Assembly (NCBI RefSeq): GCF_005938745.2
Contig: NZ_VCBX02000001.1
Span: 1,073,501-1,137,500, forward strand
DNA length: 64,000 nucleotides
Reading direction: 5' to 3'
Source of the DNA: Rhodococcus sp. KBS0724
GTDB lineage: Bacteria > Actinomycetota > Actinomycetes > Mycobacteriales > Mycobacteriaceae
Positions 18,321 to 25,981 of this stretch are shown piece by piece (position 1 is the first letter of the stretch; each line of letters begins with the position of its first letter). The notes under the pieces were generated by a model. The model saw only the letters and a program-made list of their open reading frames with translations. It was not told the origin of the DNA and did no database searches. The position numbers were made by a program, and so were the translations under genes.

Positions 18321-19036
18321 GACGACCTCAGTGCGTAACCCATGCCGCGGACGGTCCGGATGAATCGGGGATCTGCTGCGTCGTCGCCGAGTTTGCGTCG
18401 GAGTGCGCGGATGTGGACGTCGACGATGTGCTGATCACCGAACCACGATGAACCCCAGACCGCCGTGATGATGTCGCTTCGGCTCAGCGCGGCGTCGGGC
18501 CTGGCAGCGAGGGCGGCGAGAAGTTCGAACTCGGTGGGGGTCAGGTCGACTGGCGTTTCGTCGACGCGCACGGTCCGTGCGATCACGTCGATGTCGAGGC
18601 CGTCCGGCGTCGGCAACGGCTCGGACATCAGACTGGACGCACGAGGTCTACGCAGAAGCGCTTTGACGCGCGCGACAAGTTCGCGAGGTCCGAAGGGTTT
18701 CACAACGTAGTCGTCGGCACCGGCTGCTAGTCCCGCGACCTTGTCTGACTCGTCGCCGCGGGCCGAGAGCATCAGGATGTAGGCGTCGGAGAAGCTGCGG
18801 ATTCGTCGGCAGACTTCCATGCCGTCGAATCCTGGGAGCATCAGATCCAGAACGACGAGGGAAGGCCCGAAATCATGGGCTGCCGCAACTGCGGTCGGAC
18901 CGTCGTGAGCGATGCGGACGTGAAAACCTTCGCGCGCAAGGTAATTGGCTACCACCTTGGCGAGTGCCGGCTCGTCCTCGACTACCAGGACACGGTCAGC
19001 TCCCTCGGTGCGTGAGTGTCCGGATTCGGAGTTCAT
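18317..19036 (-). CDS. OmpR/PhoB-type response regulator
   Basis: The 239-residue regulator has a receiver domain with E20/D21, phospho-acceptor D64 (VVLDLMLPGFDG) and the lysine in VVKPFG. A winged-helix DNA-binding domain follows (about 140-236; DLTPTEFELLAALAARP, then VDVHIRALRRKLGDD). It is the first gene of the kinase operon and diverges from the DUF305 gene over a 210-bp spacer. It is the likely activator of the copper genes, CusR/CopR-like by context. Confidence 0.93.
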   Translation of the reverse strand: MNSESGHSRTEGADRVLVVEDEPALAKVVANYLAREGFHVRIAHDGPTAVAAAHDFGPSLVVLDLMLPGFDGMEVCRRIRSFSDAYILMLSARGDESDKVAGLAAGADDYVVKPFGPRELVARVKALLRRPRASSLMSEPLPTPDGLDIDVIARTVRVDETPVDLTPTEFELLAALAARPDAALSRSDIITAVWGSSWFGDQHIVDVHIRALRRKLGDDAADPRFIRTVRGMGYALRSS

Positions 19037-19246
19037 GATGTCAGGTTAGCCGAGCGGCGAGGTGATATCGGCGCCTTCCGGCGGACTGTGAAGATTCGAT
19101 GAAGGTACACCGTTTCGAGGGATTATCACGGGATTCGGCGCGCTCTCGTCGGTATCGTGGTGAACGCACGCTTCGAAAGATCGGATCTCGGAAGTTGTTG
19201 CACAGTAATAAGTTTAGTGTGAAGTCTGATTCTCAGGAGTGTTGTC

Positions 19247-19888
19247 GTGGTGTTCTCTCTCAAGAGTGGTTTGGTGAAGTTCGTTCCCGTCTTGGCGGCG
19301 GGCACGTTGGTGATCGCCGGTTGTTCGGACGGAGGTAATTCGGCGCAAACGACCCCAGCTGAGATATCGATATCGGCCTCCCAGTCCGCTATCCCGCAGG
19401 GAGTCAACGCAGCGGACATCGAGTTCTTGGAGGGCATGTACCCACACCACGCCCAGGCGCTCGACATGGCAAAAATGGTTGACGGGCGGACGGATAACGC
19501 TGAACTGATCGCACTGGCAGCGCAGATCGAAGCTGCTCAGGGTCCGGAAATGCAGCAGATGTCGGAGATGCTGACACAGTGGGGGCGTCCGGACCCGGCA
19601 TCCAACCCGATGGCCGGGATGGACCATGGCGGCCACGGGGTCGGGATGGCGGACATGCCCGGGATGATGTCGGATGACGACATGGCCGCGATGATGGATG
19701 CCCAGGGTGTCGAGTTTGACAAGATGTGGCTGACCATGATGATCGAACATCACACCGGCGCGATCACGATGTCACAGACCGAACTCGATTCGGGACTGGA
19801 TTCGACGACCGAGAAGCTGGCAGAAGAGATCATCGCCGCTCAGCAGGCCGAGATCGTCCAGATGCAGACGATGCTGGCGGCCCTGTAG
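19247..19888 (+). CDS. DUF305 lipoprotein, His/Met-rich
   Basis: This 213-residue exported lipoprotein has lipobox LVIAGC. Two DUF305 half-repeats contain MYPHHAQALDMAKMV and MMIEHHTGAITMSQTEL. The middle is rich in Met and His (MAGMDHGGHGVGMADMPGMMSDDDMAAMM), a pattern that suits Cu(I)/Cu(II) binding. AGGAG at 19235-19239 supports the GTG start. It precedes a CPH-type copper ATPase by 69 bases, so it probably buffers copper outside the membrane or hands it over. The metal specificity is inferred. Confidence 0.9.
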   Translation: MVFSLKSGLVKFVPVLAAGTLVIAGCSDGGNSAQTTPAEISISASQSAIPQGVNAADIEFLEGMYPHHAQALDMAKMVDGRTDNAELIALAAQIEAAQGPEMQQMSEMLTQWGRPDPASNPMAGMDHGGHGVGMADMPGMMSDDDMAAMMDAQGVEFDKMWLTMMIEHHTGAITMSQTELDSGLDSTTEKLAEEIIAAQQAEIVQMQTMLAAL

Positions 19889-19957
19889 TTGTGCATGCGC
19901 TTGTAGAGGTGCTGGATCGGGCATACCTTCAGTTCTGACGGCAGGGGAGATGACCGC

Positions 19958-22003
19958 ATGGATCACAGCCGCATGGACAACAACATGGACCATAGCCACA
20001 CGGGACATGGCGACCACGTCGCACAGTTCCGGAAATTGTTCGTGATCATGCTTGTCATCGCCCTCCCGGTAGTTGCCGCAGACGCGATGTTCGCCGATCT
20101 GATCGGATACACACTGCCGGACAACATCGCGGTGCAGTGGATATCGCCGGTCCTCGGCACGGTGATGTATTTCTGGGGTGGCAAGCCGTTCCTCACCGGC
20201 GGAGTGTCCGAAATTCGTGCCAGGCAACCAGGAATGATGCTGCTGATCGCATTGGCGATCACGGTGGCGTTCTTCGCGTCGTGGGCGGCAAGTCTGCATT
20301 GGGTCGACCACACCCTCGACTTCTGGTGGGAGCTGGCACTCCTCATCGTCATCATGTTGCTGGGGCACTGGATCGAGATGCGTTCGCTGAGCCAGACGTC
20401 CAGCGCATTGGACTCGCTCGCCGCGCTACTGCCGGACGAGGCGGAGCGACTGGTCGGGGACGAGGTCGAAACTGTGGCGACCAGTGCCCTGGAAACCGGT
20501 GACCTCGTGATTGTCAGACCCGGCGCACGTGTCCCCTCGGACGGAACCGTCGTCGAGGGCGGCGCGGACATGGACGAGTCCATGATCACCGGTGAGTCGA
20601 AAACGGTGCGGCGCACGATCGGCGACCGAGTGGTTGCGGGCACAGTGGCGACGGATTCCGCTCTGCGAGTGCGAGTCACGGCCGTTGGTGAAGACACTGC
20701 TCTCGCCGGGATCAGGCGTCTCGTGGAGCAGGCGCAGAATTCGTCGAGCCGGGCGCAGGTGGTGGCAGACAAGGCTGCGGCACTTCTGTTCTGGTACGCG
20801 CTGGGTGCTGCGGTGCTGACGGCTGCCGCCTGGATAGCCTGGGGAACTCCCGAGGACGCGGTGACCCGCACTATCACCGTCCTGGTGATTGCCTGTCCAC
20901 ACGCGCTGGGACTGGCAATCCCGTTGGTGGTGTCGATCGCGACGGAACGTGCTGCGCGAGCCGGGATTCTGGTTACCGACCGCATGGCACTCGAGAACAT
21001 GCGCAACGTCGACACAGTTCTCTTCGACAAAACCGGAACTCTCACAAAGGGAGAACCAGCGGTCGTCGGAGTGCTTGCGGCGCAGGGATACACCGAGGAT
21101 CAGGTTGTGCGCGACGCTGCATCGGTGGAGTTCGACAGTGAACATCCGTTGGGCCGTGCGATAGTCGCCGCCGCACGCGCGAGAAACCTGTCTCTCACTT
21201 CCGGTTCGAAGTTCCAGGCGCACAACGGAATCGGCGTTACCGCGAAGGTCGACGGGGCGAGCATCGGCGTCGGCGGGCCGGGAATGTTGAGAGCTGCAGG
21301 TGCTGAGGCGATTCCCGGAACCGAAGGTTGGTTGCGGGAAGGTTCGACGGTTCTGCATGTGGTGAGGAATAACGTCGTGATCGGCGCGTTGGCGCTGGCC
21401 GACGAGATCCGGCCGGAGTCCGCTCTGGCTGTCGACGCGCTTCATGCTCGTGGTGTCAGCGTAGCGATGGTGACCGGCGATGCCAGTGCAGTTGCACATT
21501 CGGTGGCCGGAACACTGGGTATCGACGCTGTGTTCGCGGAGGTTCTGCCGCAGGACAAGGGTGCTGAGGTGTCGCAGCTGCAGGCAGCCGGTCGTCGGGT
21601 AGCGATGGTCGGAGACGGAGTGAACGATGCTCCCGCATTGGCGCAGGCTGATGTCGGTATTGCCATCGGGGCCGGTACTGACGTCGCAATCGCGTCGGCG
21701 GGAGTTGTTCTGGCAAGCGATGATCCGCGAGCGGTGGCGTCGGTGATCGAGCTGTCGCACGCAACGTACCGGAAAATGGTCCAGAACTTATGGTGGGCAG
21801 CGGGTTACAACGCGATTTCGGTTCCCTTGGCCGCTGGCGTGCTGGCGCCTGTCGGTTTTGTGCTGCCCATGGAAGTGGGCGCGATCTTGATGTCGGTGTC
21901 GACCGTGGTGGTTGCCGTCAACGCTCAATTGCTACGACGGTTGGATCTGCGGCAACCACCGGTCACTGCGGGGCAGTCGAAAGTGCTCACGCCGCAGCTT
22001 TGA
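19958..22003 (+). CDS. Copper-translocating P1B-type ATPase (CopB-like, CPH motif)
   Basis: The 681-residue pump has a short His/Met-rich N-terminus (MDHSRMDNNMDHSHTGHGDH) in place of a ferredoxin-like metal domain. The membrane metal site is C313-P314-H315 (IACPHALGLAIP). The phosphorylation site is D357 in DKTGTLTKGE, with ITGES (actuator) and GDGVNDAPAL (hinge). The CPH motif is typical of the CopB branch, associated with Cu(II) or Cu(I)/Ag export. It probably forms a unit with the DUF305 gene under the divergent two-component system. Confidence 0.94.
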   Translation: MDHSRMDNNMDHSHTGHGDHVAQFRKLFVIMLVIALPVVAADAMFADLIGYTLPDNIAVQWISPVLGTVMYFWGGKPFLTGGVSEIRARQPGMMLLIALAITVAFFASWAASLHWVDHTLDFWWELALLIVIMLLGHWIEMRSLSQTSSALDSLAALLPDEAERLVGDEVETVATSALETGDLVIVRPGARVPSDGTVVEGGADMDESMITGESKTVRRTIGDRVVAGTVATDSALRVRVTAVGEDTALAGIRRLVEQAQNSSSRAQVVADKAAALLFWYALGAAVLTAAAWIAWGTPEDAVTRTITVLVIACPHALGLAIPLVVSIATERAARAGILVTDRMALENMRNVDTVLFDKTGTLTKGEPAVVGVLAAQGYTEDQVVRDAASVEFDSEHPLGRAIVAAARARNLSLTSGSKFQAHNGIGVTAKVDGASIGVGGPGMLRAAGAEAIPGTEGWLREGSTVLHVVRNNVVIGALALADEIRPESALAVDALHARGVSVAMVTGDASAVAHSVAGTLGIDAVFAEVLPQDKGAEVSQLQAAGRRVAMVGDGVNDAPALAQADVGIAIGAGTDVAIASAGVVLASDDPRAVASVIELSHATYRKMVQNLWWAAGYNAISVPLAAGVLAPVGFVLPMEVGAILMSVSTVVVAVNAQLLRRLDLRQPPVTAGQSKVLTPQL

Positions 22004-22277
22004 ATGGATCGTGCTCCGCGATCAGCTTGTCGAGTCGGGCTTCGTCGACACGAACGCGGACGGTGGAGGCCTCCTGCTGATCACGAATCACCTTTGCCAG
22101 GGTGAATGTGCTCGTCACCAGAAACAGCAGCGACATTCCGAGGAATCCGCGCTGCCAGGCGTCGATGGGCAGGTAGGCGATGCCCACGAGTGTGCCTACG
22201 AAGCTGACGGCAAACGCTATTCCGGCCTGGGCAAAAAATGCCGCTGTGCTCTTCGAGGGTGCTGTCGGTGTGCTCAT
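21987..22277 (-). CDS. YiaA/YiaB-type two-helix membrane protein
   Basis: This 96-residue protein has two membrane helices (AFFAQAGIAFAVSFVGTLVGIAYL and a second in WQRGFLGMSLLFLVTSTFTLAKVIRD), the pattern of the YiaAB domain. A charged cytoplasmic C-terminal tail follows. Its function is unknown. The ATG at 22277 is preferred over an in-frame TTG at 22298, although neither has a clear ribosome site. Its 3' end overlaps the ATPase gene by 17 bases on the opposite strand. Confidence 0.78.
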   Translation of the reverse strand: MSTPTAPSKSTAAFFAQAGIAFAVSFVGTLVGIAYLPIDAWQRGFLGMSLLFLVTSTFTLAKVIRDQQEASTVRVRVDEARLDKLIAEHDPFKAAA

Positions 22278-22584
22278 GGCATGAAGTGTGCAGGTCAAAG
22301 CATCTGGAGTGGATGCGTAGTCCTACTCGAGTCCGCACAGTACTTACCCCGCAGGTACTGGTCGCTCTTGTATACATACCTACCGGTACTTTGTTTGTGA
22401 TGGATAGTTCACTACAAAAGAAGTTTTCGGGCGAATGTAACAAAACACTTGCCGTTTCTTTACAGATCTGGGTAACCTGTAACGGTCAACCTGGTGAACA
22501 GGCCAAATGTGAACGGCATCCACGGCGTACGGATGGCCGTTACGACATACGACCGTTATTTACGAAACCGGTAGAGGTAGCAAC
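22278..22584. other. 307-bp divergent spacer, possible structured leader
   Basis: The region lies between the YiaAB gene and the downstream hypothetical gene and contains no supported coding sequence. A bulged hairpin at 22512-22541 (AACGGCATCC paired with GGATGGCCGTT) and the close repeats CCTGT...ACAGG near 22480-22502 suggest a folded 5' leader for the gene at 22585. An AGAGGT ribosome site lies just before that ATG. Confidence 0.35.
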
Positions 22585-23022
22585 ATGGAAGGCGTACCTA
22601 TGTCTCGTCAGGCAATCAGTCTCGACAGCTCGAATGAGTTGTCCGACATGGACAGTCGACAAGCCGGCAGCGGAGGTTTGGCAGAGCGTCTCGGCGTCGT
22701 GTTCCAGTCTGCGGCAGAATCGGGAACGGTGCTCACTCGTCGGCACCTTGCGGCGGTGTTGTCATGCTCGGATGCGCAGTGGGACATGGCCGGTGGGGTG
22801 TTGACGGATGGTCAGGCATTCCTGGGGCAAGATCCCCGGAAGATCGTCCTTGACTGGTTGGCCGAGGTCGGTCGCAACGACGACGTCGAGGTGTCGGACC
22901 TGTGGGTACTCCGGTTCATGCGTGTCGCGGAGGGGTTGTCCGATGAGTCACTTGCACTGTTGGTGCAGGCGTGCGCGCACTTGACGCAGTCGGAACGCAG
23001 CGAAAACCACACTGCAGATTAG
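22585..23022 (+). CDS. Hypothetical protein, 145 residues
   Basis: The protein was not recognised. It is soluble and acidic, without signal peptide or membrane helix. From about residue 30 it looks all-helical (LAERLGVVFQSAAESGTVLTRRHLAAVL, DLWVLRFMRVAEGLSDESLALLVQACAHL). The start ATG follows an AGAGGT site; a second in-frame ATG lies five codons downstream. Codon use matches its neighbours, which supports a real gene. It sits beside the arsenic island and is convergent with arsC, 10 bases apart. No function is proposed. Confidence 0.65.
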   Translation: MEGVPMSRQAISLDSSNELSDMDSRQAGSGGLAERLGVVFQSAAESGTVLTRRHLAAVLSCSDAQWDMAGGVLTDGQAFLGQDPRKIVLDWLAEVGRNDDVEVSDLWVLRFMRVAEGLSDESLALLVQACAHLTQSERSENHTAD

Positions 23023-23032
23023 GTAGCAGTAG

Positions 23033-23443
23033 CTAGACCGGTGAGGCTGTGAGTTCGTCGACAAGTGCCTGTACCTGGGCCTTGATCTTGTCCCGGATAG
23101 GTCGGACGGCGTCGATACCCGCTCCGGCCGGATCATCGAGAACCCAGTCTCGGTAGCTTGTACCCGGGAAGACCGGGCATGTATCACCGCAACCCATCGT
23201 GATGACAACATCCGAATTCTGCACTGCATCGGCGGTGAGAATCTTCGGAGTTTGGTCGGAGATATCGATACCCAACTCTGCCATTGCCTCGACCGCAGCG
23301 GAATTGATGCTCTCGGCAGGAGCGGATCCGGCTGAGCGAACCTCGATGGAACCAGCGGCGAGATGATTCAGGAAACCGGCCGCCATCTGTGACCGGCCGG
23401 CATTGTGGACGCACACAAACAGAACGCTGGGCTTGTCGGACAT
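23033..23443 (-). CDS. arsC: Arsenate reductase, low-molecular-weight phosphatase fold
   Basis: The 136-residue enzyme reduces arsenate to arsenite. The P-loop is C11-X5-R (FVCVHNAGRSQMAAG), and further cysteines lie in MGCGDTCPVF. Actinobacterial relatives use mycothiol/mycoredoxin or thioredoxin; which one applies cannot be read directly. The gene is last in the minus-strand ars unit arsR-acr3-arsC, 30 bases after acr3, so arsenite made here is removed by the adjacent exporter. Confidence 0.94.
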   Translation of the reverse strand: MSDKPSVLFVCVHNAGRSQMAAGFLNHLAAGSIEVRSAGSAPAESINSAAVEAMAELGIDISDQTPKILTADAVQNSDVVITMGCGDTCPVFPGTSYRDWVLDDPAGAGIDAVRPIRDKIKAQVQALVDELTASPV

Positions 23444-23473
23444 GAGTTTTGGGTTCCTTTCACAAAAGAGCTC

Positions 23474-24559
23474 TCAAGATGCGGGTGAAATGGATTGGAC
23501 GGCAAAGCGTTTACGTAGGGCAAGCGAGACGTAAACCAAGCCGACCAGCACCGGTACCTCGATCAGCGGGCCGACGACACCGGCGAGTGCTTGGCCGGAC
23601 GTGGCGCCGTACGTGGCGATGGCAACGGCGATCGCCAATTCGAAATTGTTTCCCGCTGCGGTGAATGCGAGTGTGGTAGTGCGTTCGTATCCCAATCCCA
23701 TTGTGGCACCGAGGATGTAGCCGCCGCCCCACATCAGGGCGAAGTACGCCAGTAGGGGAAGCGCTATGCGGACAACGTCCCACGGCTGCGACGTGATCTG
23801 CTCGCCTTGCAGCGAGAACAGGACAACGATAGTGAACAGCAGGCCGTAGAGCGCCCACGGGCTGATCCTGGGAATGAACGTGTTGTCGTACCAGTCTCGA
23901 CCCTTTGACCGCTCGCCGAAAAAGCGGGACAGGAAGCCGGCGAGCAACGGGATGCCGAGAAAGATCAGCACGGACTTGGCGATCTGCCACGGGGATGTGT
24001 CGATCGTTGTCTGCTCGAGGCCGAGCCACCCGGGGAGAACGGATAGGTAGAACCAGCCGAGCACCGTGAACATGATCACCTGGAACACCGAGTTGATGGC
24101 AACCAGGACCGCAGCAGCTTCACGGTCTCCGCAGGCCAGGTCGTTCCAGATGATGACCATTGCGATACATCGGGCAAGGCCGACGATGATCAGGCCGGTT
24201 CGGTATTCAGGAAGGTCGGGCAGCATCAGCCAGGCAAGGGCGAACATCAACGCAGGCCCGAGGATCCAGTTCAGGAACAGCGATCCGGCAAGGAGTTTCT
24301 TGTCGCCGGTGACCGTGTCGAGGCGGTCGTAGCGGACCTTCGCGAGTACCGGGTACATCATGATCAGCAAGCCCAACGCGATCGGCAACGAGATGCCGTC
24401 GATCTGCACCTTCTCGATGGCACTGTTCAAGCCGGGAATCCAGCGACCCAGTAGCAGTCCCGCGACCATGGCAACACCGATCCACACCGGTAGAAATCGG
24501 TCGAGTGTGGAGAGCTTTCCCACAACTGGGGGATTCTCGGTTGTGGCGGCGGTGCTCAT
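23474..24559 (-). CDS. acr3: Arsenite efflux permease, ACR3 family
   Basis: This 361-residue carrier has about ten membrane helices. It carries the conserved arsenite-site cysteine C131 in GLARCIAMVIIWNDLACGD and a conserved glutamate near the C-terminus (PLIEVPVLVG). The ATG at 24559 overlaps the arsR stop (ATGA). A much longer open frame upstream overlaps arsR in another frame and is discounted. It exports As(III), and probably Sb(III), using the proton gradient. The gene is sometimes named arsB. Confidence 0.95.
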   Translation of the reverse strand: MSTAATTENPPVVGKLSTLDRFLPVWIGVAMVAGLLLGRWIPGLNSAIEKVQIDGISLPIALGLLIMMYPVLAKVRYDRLDTVTGDKKLLAGSLFLNWILGPALMFALAWLMLPDLPEYRTGLIIVGLARCIAMVIIWNDLACGDREAAAVLVAINSVFQVIMFTVLGWFYLSVLPGWLGLEQTTIDTSPWQIAKSVLIFLGIPLLAGFLSRFFGERSKGRDWYDNTFIPRISPWALYGLLFTIVVLFSLQGEQITSQPWDVVRIALPLLAYFALMWGGGYILGATMGLGYERTTTLAFTAAGNNFELAIAVAIATYGATSGQALAGVVGPLIEVPVLVGLVYVSLALRKRFAVQSISPAS

Positions 24560-24933
24560 GCGGTGACCTCGACGCATCCGTCTGCGGGGGATCCTTCGAC
24601 CAGGAGGACCGCTGAAAGCTGTTGTAATGCAGCGGGAACAACCCAGTAGTACACCCATGTGCCACGTCGCTCGCAGTCGAGCAGCCCGGCCTGGCGCAGG
24701 ACCTTGAGGTGATGCGAGATGGTCGGCTGAGACAGGTCGAAGGTGTCGGAGATGTCGCAGACGCAGGCTTCTCCACCCTTGTGGCTGGCCACCAGGCTCA
24801 GCAGGCGTAGTCGCACGGGGTCGCCGAGTGCCTTGAACATCCGGGCCAGGTCGCCGGCCCAGTCTTCGGTCAAGGGTTCGCGGACGAGCGGGGTGCAGCA
24901 CGCGTCGGATTCCGGCACGTCTTGATTCGACAT
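24556..24933 (-). CDS. arsR: Arsenite-responsive repressor
   Basis: The 125-residue SmtB/ArsR-family winged-helix repressor has recognition region LSQPTISHHLKVLRQAGLL. Candidate As(III) ligands are C12/C13 near the N-terminus and C57/C59 (EACVCDISD). This resembles the C15-C16-C55 site known for Corynebacterium glutamicum ArsR. It heads the arsR-acr3-arsC unit. No ribosome site precedes the ATG, and a candidate -10 sequence (CAATAT on the minus strand) ends six bases upstream, so the mRNA may be leaderless. The operator overlaps this start region. Confidence 0.94.
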   Translation of the reverse strand: MSNQDVPESDACCTPLVREPLTEDWAGDLARMFKALGDPVRLRLLSLVASHKGGEACVCDISDTFDLSQPTISHHLKVLRQAGLLDCERRGTWVYYWVVPAALQQLSAVLLVEGSPADGCVEVTA

Positions 24934-24950
24934 TCGTCAATATTGACAGA
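24927..24950. promoter_or_regulatory. Candidate ArsR operator at arsR start
   Basis: The 17-base sequence TCGACATTCGTCAATAT (24927-24943) recurs with one change at 25921-25937 in front of the divergent arsenic genes. It overlaps the perfect palindrome GTCAATATTGAC (24936-24947). It covers the arsR start codon and probable -10 region, where repressor binding would block transcription. Confidence 0.65.
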
Positions 24951-24997
24951 TATCGAAATAGGGCGCAATTCGGCAAAGTCCGAACCGTCCGGCCAGG

Positions 24998-25882
24998 CTA
25001 GGCGGGCTCGGTCGCTGATCGGCGTTCGAGGAGGACGGTGTCACGCCAGACGCCGTCGAGTTGGGCGATCTTCTCGCGGATGCCGATCGTCCGGAAACCT
25101 GCGGAGTGGTGTAGCGAGATGGACGCACGGTTCTCGGGGAAGATCGAGGTCTGCAAGGTCCAGAGGCCGTCGTCGTCGGCGGACATAACCTGCTTGCGTA
25201 GCAACGCTTTTCCGGCACCTCGGCCACGCATCCCGTCGGCGACATAGACGGAATTCTCGGCAACCCCGCGGTAGCAGTCCCGCTCGGAGACCCGGCTCAG
25301 GGTCGCCCATCCCACGACGACATCCTCGATGATCGCTACCCATCGATGTTTCGGTAGCCACTGCGCATCGAGTTGTGCACGACTGGGGACCTCGGTGGCG
25401 AAGGTGGCGTTACGGGTGTCGATACCTTCGCCGTAAATCCGCAGTACTGCGTCCCAGTCGTTGTCGGTCATCACCCGCACGGTGACGTCGTCGGGTAAGT
25501 CGGTCGGGCAGCAAGGTCGCGGTGCAAGAACCCCCATGAGGATGTCGGCCGGCTGCGGCAAGGCGACGCAGCAGGTCGGACTCATTGCCACGACAGTGCT
25601 GGTTCCATCCTTTCGCAGGTCTACGAACCCCACGTCCGCGAGCTTGCGCAGGTGGTGAGAGACCGTCGGTTGTCCGATCCCCAGAGCTTCGGCGAGAGCA
25701 CCGACGGTAATCCCGCCGGTAGCGCTCGCAACGCGGTGCAGGAGTCGGACCCGCATCGGTTCGGCCAGGCAGGCGAACCACTGCGCATACGTGTCGGCGT
25801 CAGTCTGTTCGAGGAGATTCGAACCGATCTGACCCGGAGCCGAATTGCCGACGCGCACCGTCGGGGTCTGCAGTGAAGTCAT
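24998..25882 (-). CDS. ArsR-like regulator fused to a GNAT acetyltransferase (ArsN-like)
   Basis: This protein of about 294 residues joins two domains (numbering from the GTG at 25888). Residues ~30-105 are an ArsR-type winged helix (IGQPTVSHHLRKLADVGFVDLRKDG), followed by two cysteine pairs (C106/C107 and C126/C127). Residues ~135-290 are a GNAT domain of the phosphinothricin/arsinothricin acetyltransferase type (IYGEGIDTRNATFATEVPS; acetyl-CoA loop GMRGRGAGKALL). The ATG at 25882 is six bases after a possible -10 TAGAGT, and GTG 25888 is the alternative start. Given the ars setting, it may both regulate and detoxify an amino-acid-like arsenical, but this is inference. Confidence 0.88.
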   Translation of the reverse strand: MTSLQTPTVRVGNSAPGQIGSNLLEQTDADTYAQWFACLAEPMRVRLLHRVASATGGITVGALAEALGIGQPTVSHHLRKLADVGFVDLRKDGTSTVVAMSPTCCVALPQPADILMGVLAPRPCCPTDLPDDVTVRVMTDNDWDAVLRIYGEGIDTRNATFATEVPSRAQLDAQWLPKHRWVAIIEDVVVGWATLSRVSERDCYRGVAENSVYVADGMRGRGAGKALLRKQVMSADDDGLWTLQTSIFPENRASISLHHSAGFRTIGIREKIAQLDGVWRDTVLLERRSATEPA

Positions 25883-25890
25883 ATCCACAC

Positions 25891-25940
25891 TCTATCGACA
25901 TCCGTCGATGGTTGCATTCATCGACGTTCGTCAATATAGT
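25891..25940. promoter_or_regulatory. Divergent arsenic promoter with two operator-like sites
   Basis: For the plus strand, TTGCAT (25912-25917) and TATAGT (25935-25940) are 17 bases apart and look like -35 and -10 elements. The 17-base arsR-type operator is at 25921-25937, between and overlapping them. A second inverted repeat ATCGAC-ATCC-GTCGAT (25894-25909) lies nearer the fusion gene. Both divergent units are therefore probably under ArsR-type control. Confidence 0.65.
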
Positions 25941-25981
25941 TGGCCGAAAGATTGATGGTTGTCGATGAAGGGGTGTTTGTG

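Noticed and set aside
20426..21760. A 444-codon open frame antisense to the copper ATPase
   Set aside because: It lies fully inside the ATPase gene, which has all P-type motifs; the antisense product has no hydrophobic or domain pattern.
23474..24976. A 500-codon version of the ACR3 permease
   Set aside because: The extra ~139 N-terminal codons overlap arsR in another frame and are Arg/Pro-rich; the ATGA overlap with arsR marks the real start.
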